Shown here: piece by piece, positions 32,141 through 40,437 of the stretch
Position numbering within the stretch: position 1 is the stretch's first letter
Layout of the letters: each line of letters opens with the position of its first letter
Source of the DNA: an uncultured Pelagibacteraceae bacterium
GTDB taxonomy: Bacteria > Pseudomonadota > Alphaproteobacteria > Pelagibacterales > Pelagibacteraceae
Reading direction: 5' to 3'
Length of the DNA stretch: 60,000 nt
NCBI GenBank assembly: GCA_902597725.1
Contig: CACJYQ010000003.1
Span: forward strand, 1-60,000
The notes under the pieces: generated by a model
What the model saw: only the letters and a program-made list of their open reading frames with translations
Database searches by the model: none
Told to the model about the DNA's origin: nothing
Position numbers and translations under genes: made by a program

Positions 32141-32740
32141 TCAATATTTACCAATAATTTCAACATTTTCATTTTGCTTTTCCATAGAAATTTTCAATTT
32201 TTTACTTTCAAAATTTAATTCAATCTTATCGGCTCTAATCTTAGCATTTTTATTTTTAAAATAAACATCCTCTTGTATTTCTATTAAATTCTTGGAAAAA
32301 TCAAGATTGATAATATTTGCATCAATTGACTGATCACCATACTTAACATTTACGTTATCTTTGAATACTGTATTATTATTAATCTTATTGTAATCAGCCA
32401 AATTTGAATTTATATAAATTACTTCATCATCTTGTTGAATAATTTTAGCAAGAACCTCAAAGAGTTGAACTTGGTCAATTTTATTTTCTTGAACCTCAGC
32501 TGATTGAGCATTTATGATATATGTATTTCCTAATAAATCCTTAGAAACATATCTTAAATTTTCAATTATGTTTGAAGCTTCATTATTTTCTTCAATTAAA
32601 GGCTTTTCATCATTTTCCCGAGACTCACTTTGTTTTTGACTAAGATTTTTATCAGATACAATATATTCTTTATAAAAAAAAATACTCATAGCTATAAGGA
32701 TTATTAATAATAAATATTGAATAATATTTTTTGATATCAT
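32141..32740 (-). CDS. lptC: LPS transport periplasmic protein LptC
   Basis: A 199-residue bitopic protein: an N-terminal membrane segment (residues 8-24), a charged linker and a C-terminal jellyroll-type domain with repeated beta segments (about 60-199), as in LptC/LptA proteins. It is encoded between kdsD and lptB, the usual place, so LptC is the best name even though sequence conservation in this family is low. The lptA gene normally lies between lptC and lptB but is missing here. Confidence 0.8.
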   Translation of the reverse strand: MISKNIIQYLLLIILIAMSIFFYKEYIVSDKNLSQKQSESRENDEKPLIEENNEASNIIENLRYVSKDLLGNTYIINAQSAEVQENKIDQVQLFEVLAKIIQQDDEVIYINSNLADYNKINNNTVFKDNVNVKYGDQSIDANIINLDFSKNLIEIQEDVYFKNKNAKIRADKIELNFESKKLKISMEKQNENVEIIGKY

Positions 32741-32744
32741 TAAT

Positions 32745-33716
32745 TTAGTATATTTGTTTATTTAGAATATTATGAACATGTATAATTCCTATCGTAACTG
32801 ATTTTTTCTTTCGATTATAAACACACAAACTTGTAATTTTTTTTTCGTTCATAATTGAAAGAGCTTTAGTAGCGAGTGTATCCTTTTCGATTTTGATTGG
32901 ATTTTTTGTCATAACATCTTTTACTTTTAGTAGATTTAAAAATATATTTTTAGAACTTAACTTTCTAACCTGGCCATCTGTAACTATACCTGTAGTTACT
33001 TTTTTTTTATTTCTGGCGATTAAAGTTCCTAGTTTTTTATCTGTCATGATTTTTAAAGCTTTATTCATTGATGTATTTTCATTGATAAAAGGTATCTTAT
33101 TTTTTGTTAACATGAGATCCTCAACAGTTTGCAGTTTTTCCCCAAGGCTTCCCGAAGGATGAAATTTCTTAAAGTCTAAATTGTTTATTTTTTTCTTTCT
33201 TAAAGTTGAAATCGCTAAAGCATCCCCAATACTAAGTTGGTTTATGGTACTAGAAGTAGGTATCATATCTAAACCAGCCTCTTTTACTTCAGGTGTTATT
33301 AAACTAATGTCACTATTTTTATAAAGTTGAGAATTAATTTTTGAGGTGATACCAATTAATAAAATTTTATTTCTGTTTGCATAATTTATAATATTTTTTA
33401 ATTCCATAGAGTTTCCTGAGTAACTTATCAAAATCAAAACATCTTTTCTGGTAATACTACCCATATCGCCGTGTGAACAATCGCTTGCTGACAGTGAGAA
33501 AGAAGGCGTGCCAATGGATGATAAAGTTGCAGATATTTTATTAGCTATTATACCGCTTTTGCCAACACCACAAAGTATTACTTTTGATTGACAATTGACA
33601 ATAGCATTAACAGCTTTATTAAAATTTTGATTAAGAGATTTTTTTAATTTTTGAAGTGCTTTTATTTCTAAATTAATAACGTTTTTTGCAATTTTTTTAT
33701 AATCAATTTTTTTCAC
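32745..33716 (-). CDS. kdsD: Arabinose-5-phosphate isomerase (KpsF/GutQ family)
   Basis: Converts ribulose 5-phosphate to arabinose 5-phosphate for Kdo synthesis. The 323-residue protein has an N-terminal SIS domain (GVGKSGIIANKISATLSSIG near residue 51, and the SCSHGDMG-like CSHGDMGSI near 83) and two C-terminal CBS domains (about 205-323). The start is GTG and overlaps the nrnC stop by one base (TAGTG). Together with kdsB (38733) it supplies Kdo for the lipid A core. Confidence 0.94.
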   Translation of the reverse strand: MKKIDYKKIAKNVINLEIKALQKLKKSLNQNFNKAVNAIVNCQSKVILCGVGKSGIIANKISATLSSIGTPSFSLSASDCSHGDMGSITRKDVLILISYSGNSMELKNIINYANRNKILLIGITSKINSQLYKNSDISLITPEVKEAGLDMIPTSSTINQLSIGDALAISTLRKKKINNLDFKKFHPSGSLGEKLQTVEDLMLTKNKIPFINENTSMNKALKIMTDKKLGTLIARNKKKVTTGIVTDGQVRKLSSKNIFLNLLKVKDVMTKNPIKIEKDTLATKALSIMNEKKITSLCVYNRKKKSVTIGIIHVHNILNKQIY

Positions 33717-34321
33717 TAATGAGCCCAGATGTCATCCTTAAAAAAAGCAAGATCTAGTTCAACTCTTGTTTTTAAAAATTTTAAACATTGTTTGTATAAA
33801 TCAATTCTTTTCTCTCTAACAAGGATCTTATTTAATTCATCATGAATTTTATGTAAATATATTACATCATTTGCACAATATTTTAACTGTGCTTGCGTTA
33901 GTTCTCCCCCAAAATCTGAATTTTGAAATTGTTTACTTATATCAACATTAATGAACTCTTTAATTAAAGTTTTTAAAGAATGATTATCCGAATAGGATCT
34001 CGAAAGTTTTGATGCAATTTTTGTATCCAAGATATTGTTTGTGTCAGTTTTTAAATAATATTTAATGAAAGCCAAATCTGCTCTCCCATAATGAAAAATT
34101 TTTGCAATTTTCTCATCATTCAATAATTTTACTAAATTAGGGGCTTTATAATCGTTTCTATTAAGTTGGATAATATGGGCATCAGAGTTTCCAGTAGATA
34201 TTTGGATTAAGCATAATGGATCACGTCTTATATTTAAACCCATAAATTCTCCATCAACAGCTATTAAATTGCCTAAATCTAAATCATCTGGTAAATCACT
34301 TTTGTGAAGTTTGATATTCAT
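33716..34321 (-). CDS. nrnC: NrnC-type exoribonuclease (short RNase D homologue)
   Basis: A 201-residue DEDDy 3'-5' exonuclease. Active-site residues are Asp23 and Glu25 in AVDGEFMGL, Asp82 in FHYGRADLAF, and Asp and Tyr in CANDVIYLH. It lacks the HRDC domains of full-length RNase D, and its length and the C-terminal FLKTRVELDLAF resemble the alphaproteobacterial NrnC enzyme, which degrades very short RNAs in place of Orn. The call as NrnC is based on remembered similarity to the Bartonella protein. It is followed by kdsD with a one-base overlap. Confidence 0.86.
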   Translation of the reverse strand: MNIKLHKSDLPDDLDLGNLIAVDGEFMGLNIRRDPLCLIQISTGNSDAHIIQLNRNDYKAPNLVKLLNDEKIAKIFHYGRADLAFIKYYLKTDTNNILDTKIASKLSRSYSDNHSLKTLIKEFINVDISKQFQNSDFGGELTQAQLKYCANDVIYLHKIHDELNKILVREKRIDLYKQCLKFLKTRVELDLAFFKDDIWAH

Positions 34322-34344
34322 AATTTTTTAATAAGTGTTTATAT

Positions 34345-35319
34345 ATGAAAGCAAAAAATTGTCTAATTTTTGGCGGAAGTGGCCAAATTGGAAGTTTCCT
34401 AATTAGAAAACTTACAAAAAATAACATTAAAGTTACTGTTGTAACAAGGAATGTTCATCAAAAAGGTTTGAAAATAAAAACCCAAGGGAATGCTGGATAT
34501 ATAGATATTAAAGAAGCGGATATTTTTGAAGAAAAAAAAATTGAAACACTTTTTAAAGATGCTGATTTTTGCATTAATTTAATTGGGATTTTATATGAAA
34601 AAAAAAGAGGAAACACATTTAGAAATATTCACACAGTTTTTCCAACTATTTTAGCAAAACTGTGCAAGAAATATAATCTTAAACATTTTATTCATATTTC
34701 AGCTCTTGGTATAAATGAAGCTACAGACTCTAAATATGCGATCTCAAAACTTGAAGGAGAAAATAATATATTAAATAATTTCCCTAAAAGTACAATACTA
34801 AGACCTTCTATAGTTTTTTCAAATTCTGATAATTTCAGTACCCAGTTTATGACACTATTAAATAGATTACCTATTTTCCCACTATATTACTCCGGAAAAA
34901 CTAAATTTATGCCAATACATTGTACTGATTTAACAGAAATCATTTATTATATTTTAACAAATAAAGTTGAAACACAAGTAATAGAGTGTGTTGGGCCAGA
35001 GGTATTGACTTTTAAAGAAATTTTGCAAATTCTTTTAGGCTTAATCAATAAAAAAAGATTTTTATTACCTTTTCCAACACCTATAGCAAAATTAACTGCA
35101 AAATTTTTGCAGTTAATGCCCAAACCTTTACTTACAGAAGACCAGCTTAGATTGTTAAAATATGATAATATTTCATCTGGCAAATATAAGACAAATTTTG
35201 AAATTGGGGTTCCAAGTAAATTATTTTTTAAAGATGAAGTTGAAAAATATTCTTTTATGTGGAGAGATGGGGGTCAGTTTTCGACAAATAAATATAAATC
35301 AGAGGGTCTTAAAAAATAA
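34345..35319 (+). CDS. NAD(P)-binding SDR protein, NDUFA9-like
   Basis: A 324-residue atypical short-chain dehydrogenase. The nucleotide-binding motif IFGGSGQIGSFLIRKL is at residues 8-23, and the HFIHISALGI and SKYAISKLEGE segments near 115-138 match the complex I NDUFA9 family. Such proteins are tied to respiratory complex I assembly or to quinone metabolism in alphaproteobacteria, but the exact reaction is not known. It diverges from nrnC (23-base gap) and is followed by convergent gcrA. Confidence 0.85.
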   Translation: MKAKNCLIFGGSGQIGSFLIRKLTKNNIKVTVVTRNVHQKGLKIKTQGNAGYIDIKEADIFEEKKIETLFKDADFCINLIGILYEKKRGNTFRNIHTVFPTILAKLCKKYNLKHFIHISALGINEATDSKYAISKLEGENNILNNFPKSTILRPSIVFSNSDNFSTQFMTLLNRLPIFPLYYSGKTKFMPIHCTDLTEIIYYILTNKVETQVIECVGPEVLTFKEILQILLGLINKKRFLLPFPTPIAKLTAKFLQLMPKPLLTEDQLRLLKYDNISSGKYKTNFEIGVPSKLFFKDEVEKYSFMWRDGGQFSTNKYKSEGLKK

Positions 35320-35333
35320 AATTAAAAATTTTA

Positions 35334-35828
35334 CTAACCCGTTTGGACTTTTTTATTAATATAATTTTGAACGTCATCTTTCTCACCTCCATCTTCTTTT
35401 TTACCTTTAGGCTGATATGCATATAATAAATGCAGCTTACAGTAAGAAAAGTCCTTTAATGATGTTCTACCGCAAAAGTAAAATGATTTTTCATTAGGGT
35501 GGCCAATTGGCCACTTACAAGAATTATCATCTAATTGCTCTAGTTGCTTAGGATTTTCTGGCTCAAAGTCTTTTTCGATTATCAGAGATTTAAATTTACT
35601 TCTCTTGCCTCTCCTTGATTTTATTCGCGTATCCTCGTTATTAGATTTAAAGTTTTGATTTGCTGATGCTGCTCTAGTTTTTATTTTTGCGGAAAGATTT
35701 AATCTATGAGCTTTACCAATAACTGCGTTACGACTTATTCCACCAATTATCTCAGCTATCTGACTAGCTGTATTTCCTTTGCCCCACAATTCCTTTAGTT
35801 TAGCAACTTTTTCGTCATTCCAACTCAT
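35334..35828 (-). CDS. gcrA: Cell cycle regulator GcrA
   Basis: A 164-residue alphaproteobacterial transcription regulator. It starts MSWNDEKVAKLKELWGKG, has a helix-turn-helix (TASQIAEIIGGISRNAVIGK, residues 20-39), a Lys/Arg linker and the Cys/Trp-containing end CKWPIGHPNEKSFYFCG near residue 108. In Caulobacter it acts with sigma-70 at promoters carrying methylated GANTC sites, so a CcrM methylase is expected in the genome. Its upstream region shared with argD contains repeated operator-like sequences. Confidence 0.93.
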   Translation of the reverse strand: MSWNDEKVAKLKELWGKGNTASQIAEIIGGISRNAVIGKAHRLNLSAKIKTRAASANQNFKSNNEDTRIKSRRGKRSKFKSLIIEKDFEPENPKQLEQLDDNSCKWPIGHPNEKSFYFCGRTSLKDFSYCKLHLLYAYQPKGKKEDGGEKDDVQNYINKKVQTG

Positions 35829-35926
35829 TATTTAACCATATAATGTATTATAAAATATAACAAATACCATATAGTGTTATCTTTTGTTATTTAACAAGAA
35901 ATTAATTTAAGTTATTCACAAAAATT

Positions 35927-35972
35927 TTCTTAGAATTTTCAATCGATACTTGTATCAACATATTCTTAGAAT
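35927..35972. promoter_or_regulatory. Operator-like repeat cluster between gcrA and argD
   Basis: Two copies of TTCTTAGAAT (35927-35936 and 35963-35972) flank the perfect inverted repeat GATAC-TT-GTATC (35945-35956). The repeats overlap a possible argD promoter, TTGTAT (35950-35955) and TATAGA (35972-35977) with a 16-base spacer. The layout suggests protein binding that controls argD, gcrA or both. The regulator is unknown. Confidence 0.45.
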
Positions 35973-35997
35973 ATAGAAGAGTATTATAAAACTTTTT

Positions 35998-37164
35998 ATG
36001 AGCTATTTAGCAAAAAATTATAATAGAAAAAAAATCTCTTTTAAGTATGGAAAAGGAAGTTTCTTATACTCAAAAGATAATAAAAAGTATTTAGATTTTG
36101 TTCAAGGTATAGCAGTTAATTCTCTAGGACACGCTCATCCAAAATTAGTAAAAGCAATAAACAATCAGTCAAAAAAACTTTGGCATGTTTCAAATGCCTT
36201 TCAAATTCCAGAAGGAGAAAAATTGGCAAAAAAAATATGCCAAAAAACATTTGCAGATTATGTTATGTTTCAAAATAGTGGAGCAGAGGCTACAGAGGCA
36301 GCAATAAAAGTAGCTAGAAGATATTTTTATTTTATTGGAAAACCACATAAAAACAGAATTTTATGTGTTAAAAATTCATTCCATGGACGAACAATTGCAG
36401 CAATTTTTGCAAGTGGATCTAAAAAAATGACAGAGGGTTTTGGACCTAAAGTTTCTGGGTTTGATCATTTTTCATTTGGAGATCATAGATCTTTAAAAAA
36501 AAAGATCACTAAAAATACAGCAGCAATTATGGTTGAACCAATTATGGGGGAAGGTGGGATCAACGTGATTCCTGACTTTTGCTTAAAAGAGTTGAGAAAA
36601 TTGTGTAACAAGAAAAAAATATTACTTATATTGGATGAAGTGCAATGTGGAATTTCACGATCAGGTGATTTTTTTGCTTTTGAGCAATCAAAAGTAAAAC
36701 CTGATATAGTCCCAATTGCTAAAGGAATTGGTGGTGGGTTTCCAATTGGAGCAATTCTTATGAATAAAAAAGTTGCTGCTGGTATGACACCAGGCACGCA
36801 CGGCTCCACTTTTGGAGGAAACCCTTTGGCAATGGCAGTTGGAAACACTGTAATGGATATAGTTTCTACAAAGCAATTTCTAAATAATGTAAAAAAATCC
36901 TCTAAATATTTTCTCTCCAATTTAAATAAGCTTAAAGAAAAGTACCCCAAAATTATTAAAGAAATAAGAGGAAGAGGATTATTAATCGGAATTCAACTTT
37001 ACAAAGATCAAACTAATTTTATCAAAAAATTGATGGATAATAAATTATTAACTATAAGAGCGGCTGACCAGGTTGTTCGTGTTTTACCTCCACTCAATGT
37101 AAAAAAAAAAGAAATAGATCAAGCACTAAAGATTATCAACAAAGTTTGCGCAGAACTTAAATAA
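35998..37164 (+). CDS. argD: Acetylornithine aminotransferase
   Basis: PLP-dependent class III aminotransferase of arginine synthesis, able also to serve the lysine pathway (succinyl-DAP aminotransferase), which matters here because dapD and dapE are present and no separate dapC is seen in this window. The 388-residue protein shows FQNSGAEATEAAIKVARRYF near residue 91, the PLP Asp in LILDEVQCGISRSG near 210, and the PLP Lys in PIAKGIGGGFPIG near 242. It is followed one base later by argF. Confidence 0.95.
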   Translation: MSYLAKNYNRKKISFKYGKGSFLYSKDNKKYLDFVQGIAVNSLGHAHPKLVKAINNQSKKLWHVSNAFQIPEGEKLAKKICQKTFADYVMFQNSGAEATEAAIKVARRYFYFIGKPHKNRILCVKNSFHGRTIAAIFASGSKKMTEGFGPKVSGFDHFSFGDHRSLKKKITKNTAAIMVEPIMGEGGINVIPDFCLKELRKLCNKKKILLILDEVQCGISRSGDFFAFEQSKVKPDIVPIAKGIGGGFPIGAILMNKKVAAGMTPGTHGSTFGGNPLAMAVGNTVMDIVSTKQFLNNVKKSSKYFLSNLNKLKEKYPKIIKEIRGRGLLIGIQLYKDQTNFIKKLMDNKLLTIRAADQVVRVLPPLNVKKKEIDQALKIINKVCAELK

Positions 37165-37165
37165 A

Positions 37166-38092
37166 ATGAAACATTTTATTAACCTTGAAGATATTCCAGC
37201 AAAAGATCTAAGAAGAATTTTAATTGACGCAAAAAAAAGAAAAATTGTAAGAAAGAAGCTTAATAATCTTGATCCTGATAAAGGAACACCTTTAAAAGGA
37301 AAATTATTGATTCAAATGTTTGAAAAATCGAGTTTAAGAACTCGCTTGTCCTTTTTTTTAGCTATCTCTCAACTCTCAGGAAGAACTTTGACTTTGAGAC
37401 CGGATGAACTGCATTTATCTAAAGGAGGCGAAAGCATTGAAGATACTGCTAAGATTTTGTCAAATTTTGGTGATGCTTTTATGTTAAGAACTGATAATGA
37501 CGAAAAGTTGGAGGAATTTAAAAAGCATTTAACAATTCCAATTATTAATGGATTAAGCCCATCTTCTCATCCAACACAAATCTTATCAGATGTATTTACA
37601 GTTGAGGAAATTAAAAAAAAACCAATATCTAAATTAAATATTACTTGGATTGGAGACTCAAATAATGTTTTAAATTCTTTGATTGCTGCCTCAATTAAGT
37701 TCTCTTTTAAATTAAAAGTTGGTTGTCCAAAAAAATATCAACCTAATAAAAGTATGATGAATTACATTAAAAAAAATAAAAATAAAATTACGTTTTATAA
37801 TGATCCAAAAAAAGCAGTTGAAGGAGCTGATGTAATTTTCTCGGACAAAGTAATATCAATGAATGATAAAGTTAATAAAAAAAGAAAATTAAGAGATTTC
37901 AAAAATTTTAAGATTAGTAAAAATCTTATGAAAAAATGTCCAAGAGCTATATTTTTACACTGTCTTCCAAGAGGAAGTGAAGTTGATGAAAATGTTTTTA
38001 AGAGCAAGCAATCTAAAGTTTGGCAACAGGCACTTAATAGAGTACATGTTCAAAAATCTATATTACTTTATTGTTTTGGAAAATTAAGGTAA
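37166..38092 (+). CDS. argF: Ornithine carbamoyltransferase
   Basis: Makes citrulline from ornithine and carbamoyl phosphate. The 308-residue protein has the carbamoyl-phosphate motif FEKSSLRTRLSF near residue 52 (the common form is FEKxSTRTRxSF, with Thr in place of Leu), the SSHPTQILSDVFT segment near 132 and the HCLPRGSEVDENVF motif near 268 with the catalytic Cys. The start is one base after argD. The 3' end overlaps the convergent cytochrome c gene by nine bases. Confidence 0.95.
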   Translation: MKHFINLEDIPAKDLRRILIDAKKRKIVRKKLNNLDPDKGTPLKGKLLIQMFEKSSLRTRLSFFLAISQLSGRTLTLRPDELHLSKGGESIEDTAKILSNFGDAFMLRTDNDEKLEEFKKHLTIPIINGLSPSSHPTQILSDVFTVEEIKKKPISKLNITWIGDSNNVLNSLIAASIKFSFKLKVGCPKKYQPNKSMMNYIKKNKNKITFYNDPKKAVEGADVIFSDKVISMNDKVNKKRKLRDFKNFKISKNLMKKCPRAIFLHCLPRGSEVDENVFKSKQSKVWQQALNRVHVQKSILLYCFGKLR

Positions 38093-38626
38093 TGGCAATG
38101 GATTATCAGAATTTTGATTTAAATATAAAATAACAGAAGCCCTATCTTTTTCTTTTCTCAATCCTGCGAAAGCCATTTTAGTTCCTTTAATCCATTTAGC
38201 TGGTTTTAATAGGTATCCATTAAGCTCCTCAAAAGTCCATGCTTTTCCATAGGAAGCAAGAGCTTTAGAATATTTATAATCACTTACTGCACCTACATCT
38301 CTCCCAACAACATTATATAATGCTGGACCAATATTATTCTTTCCACCTTTAACTATAGAATGACACGCAGCACACTTTTTAAAAACCTTTTCTCCTGTAG
38401 CAATATCTCCCATAGCAATTAATGAAGCGATATCAACTTTGTCTTCAGTCGGTTGCGAGCTTGTTTGTGAGCTCACAACAGTAGCTTGCTCTACTTCTAC
38501 TGAGTAACCAGGGGTTTCAGGCTTTTCAACATGAAAAATAACATTTGAAAGCTTTCCAATACCTATTATTAGAAGGGCTACCATTAATATTGCAGCAATT
38601 ATTTTATTTAGCTCGAAAGAATCCAT
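38084..38626 (-). CDS. Membrane-anchored cytochrome c (CycM-like)
   Basis: A 180-residue class I c-type cytochrome. An uncleaved N-terminal membrane anchor (about residues 7-30) is followed by a Ser/Thr/Glu-rich linker and a single heme domain with CAACH near residue 84 and the Met ligand in GTKMAFAGL near 147. This arrangement matches the CycM-type carrier that links the bc1 complex with cytochrome oxidase. Its position divergent from kdsB-pheA is typical for alphaproteobacteria. Confidence 0.92.
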   Translation of the reverse strand: MDSFELNKIIAAILMVALLIIGIGKLSNVIFHVEKPETPGYSVEVEQATVVSSQTSSQPTEDKVDIASLIAMGDIATGEKVFKKCAACHSIVKGGKNNIGPALYNVVGRDVGAVSDYKYSKALASYGKAWTFEELNGYLLKPAKWIKGTKMAFAGLRKEKDRASVILYLNQNSDNPLPLP

Positions 38627-38732
38627 TTATTAAAATTATTTCGAACATATAGCACTATAAGTATAAAATTGCTTATATTTTTAATGTACATTTTTGCCTC
38701 TATTTATATTGTAATGAAAAATTAAAAGAAAA

Positions 38733-39467
38733 ATGAAGACATTAGTTATAATTCCCTCCAGATTATCAGCATCAAGATTACCAGGTAAACCCTTGCTTAA
38801 AATTAAGGGATTATCAATCATTTCTCATGTTTATAAAAAAGCTCAAGAAGCTAATATTGGAGAGGTATTTGTTGCTGCGGAAGATCAAGAAATTATCGAA
38901 GATGTGAAAAAAAATGGTGGAGAAGCAATTTTGACAAACAATAATCACAAAACAGGAACAGATAGAATTTACGAAGCTTTTGTAAAGCTAGGTAGAACAG
39001 ATATAGATTTAATCATGAACCTACAGGGAGATGAACCACTGATGAATATTGAGGATATTCAAAAATTAAATAAGCATATGATCCAGACCAAGCGTGATTT
39101 AGGAACTTTAGCAGCAAAAATCAACAACAAAAAGGTTTTTGAAAATCACGATATTGTTAAGGTAATAACAGAAGAAAGTTTAGATGACACAAAATTTCCT
39201 CGAGCGATAAATTTTATGAGAAAATTAGATAAAGAAAATAATCAGGCTTATCATCATTTAGGAATTTATTGTTATAATGTAGAAATATTAAAAAGATTTA
39301 TTTCTCTCAAACAGTCTCAAAATGAAATTGAAAATAGATTGGAACAGTTAAGAGCATTAGATAATAACATTAATGTCAATGTAGCTCTTGCTAAATCATC
39401 GCCGATTGGGGTAGATACCGAGGAAGATTTTATGGCTATAAAAAAAATAATGGAATATAAGTCGTAA
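38733..39467 (+). CDS. kdsB: CMP-Kdo synthetase (3-deoxy-manno-octulosonate cytidylyltransferase)
   Basis: Activates Kdo with CTP for lipid A-core synthesis. The 244-residue nucleotidyltransferase shows IIPSRLSASRLPGKPL at residues 6-21, the MNLQGDEPL motif near 94 and ENRLEQLRALDN near 203. Residue order and length fit KdsB rather than MobA or IspD. The stop shares one base with the pheA start (TAATG). Confidence 0.95.
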   Translation: MKTLVIIPSRLSASRLPGKPLLKIKGLSIISHVYKKAQEANIGEVFVAAEDQEIIEDVKKNGGEAILTNNNHKTGTDRIYEAFVKLGRTDIDLIMNLQGDEPLMNIEDIQKLNKHMIQTKRDLGTLAAKINNKKVFENHDIVKVITEESLDDTKFPRAINFMRKLDKENNQAYHHLGIYCYNVEILKRFISLKQSQNEIENRLEQLRALDNNINVNVALAKSSPIGVDTEEDFMAIKKIMEYKS

Positions 39468-40303
39468 TGAGTAAAATTTATTTTCAAGGAACTTTCGGGG
39501 CATATTCTCACTTAGCTGCTTTATCTATAGACTCTAATGCTGAAGTAGTGCCCTGTAAAACCTTTGATGACTGTTTTGCTCAAGCATCAAAAGATACAAA
39601 TTCAAAAATTATCATTCCAGAGTCCAATAGGATTACGGGCAACATAGGAATTGAATATTTAATTTTTGAATATAGGTTAAATATTTATGCTGAGTATTTT
39701 CAAAAAATAGAACATAATCTATTGGGTTTACCTAAAACAAAAGTTTCAGAAATTAAGGATGTTTACTCTCATGCCCAAGCACTATCACAATGTTCAAAAT
39801 TTATAAAATCAAATAAACTTACTGAACATGTAAGAGCTGACACAGCTGGATCTGCAGAGATGGTTTCAAAAAGTAAAGACAAAACCAAAGCTGCAATAGC
39901 ATCATCATTAAGTGCTAAAACATATAATTTAGAAATTATAAAAAATAATATAGAAAATGAAAAAGGAAACTTAACAAGATTTCTTGTTATGGGTAAAAAT
40001 ATATCACAACCAGAGTTTAGTGGAAAAAAATATATTACTTCCTTTCTATTTAAATTAAAAAGCAAACCCGCGGCTTTATATCAATCTTTAGGAGGGTTTG
40101 CTATCAATGGAGTAAATCTAACTAAGTTACAAAGTTATCCTGAAAAAAATTCTTTCGACTCTTTTTTCTTTTTATGTGATTTAGATGGTCATATTGAAGA
40201 ACCAAGAGTACAAAAATCACTTGAGGACTTAGGATTACATTGTCAAGATTTTCACGTCCTAGGTGTTTTTGAAGCCGACAAACAACGAGAAATAAATAAA
40301 TAA
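39467..40303 (+). CDS. pheA: Prephenate dehydratase
   Basis: Converts prephenate to phenylpyruvate for phenylalanine. It is the monofunctional form (278 residues) without a chorismate mutase domain. The N-terminal FQGTFGAYSHLAAL segment, the catalytic TRFLVMGK motif near residue 168 and the C-terminal ACT domain (about 185-275, with SKPAALYQSLGGFAINGVNL) are visible, so allosteric control by phenylalanine is likely. It follows kdsB with a one-base overlap. Confidence 0.94.
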   Translation: MSKIYFQGTFGAYSHLAALSIDSNAEVVPCKTFDDCFAQASKDTNSKIIIPESNRITGNIGIEYLIFEYRLNIYAEYFQKIEHNLLGLPKTKVSEIKDVYSHAQALSQCSKFIKSNKLTEHVRADTAGSAEMVSKSKDKTKAAIASSLSAKTYNLEIIKNNIENEKGNLTRFLVMGKNISQPEFSGKKYITSFLFKLKSKPAALYQSLGGFAINGVNLTKLQSYPEKNSFDSFFFLCDLDGHIEEPRVQKSLEDLGLHCQDFHVLGVFEADKQREINK

Positions 40304-40309
40304 CTTTTC

Positions 40310-40339
40310 TTGTAGATAAGAAATTATTACTGTTATAAT
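40310..40339 (+). promoter_or_regulatory. Promoter of the SRP RNA gene
   Basis: TTGTAG (40310-40315) and a perfect TATAAT (40334-40339) are separated by 18 bases. Transcription would begin six or seven bases later, which is exactly where the paired 5' end of the SRP RNA begins. This is the best promoter in the window. Confidence 0.72.
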
Positions 40340-40345
40340 AGTTTT

Positions 40346-40429
40346 GGAGGCTAGAGGTGGATGCTGCTTGAACCCGACCAGATCTTAACGGAAGCAGTCG
40401 TAAAGACAGTTTTTCAGGTTCTAGTCTCC
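40346..40429 (+). ncRNA. ffs: Signal recognition particle RNA (4.5S type)
   Basis: An 84-base RNA. The ends pair over ten bases: GGAGGCTAGA with TCTAGTCTCC. The conserved apical domain is visible as CGACCAGATC..GGAAGCAGTCG, which has the CAG and GGAAGCAG sides of the Ffh-binding loops. The terminal loop reads TAAC closed by T-G, where most bacteria have GGAA. The gene lies immediately before dnaX, a normal alphaproteobacterial location, with eight bases in between. Confidence 0.9.
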
Positions 40430-40437
40430 TCGTAAAT

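Noticed and set aside
36483-36950. 155-codon reverse-strand ORF
   Set aside because: It is the antisense shadow of argD, which has all its catalytic residues.
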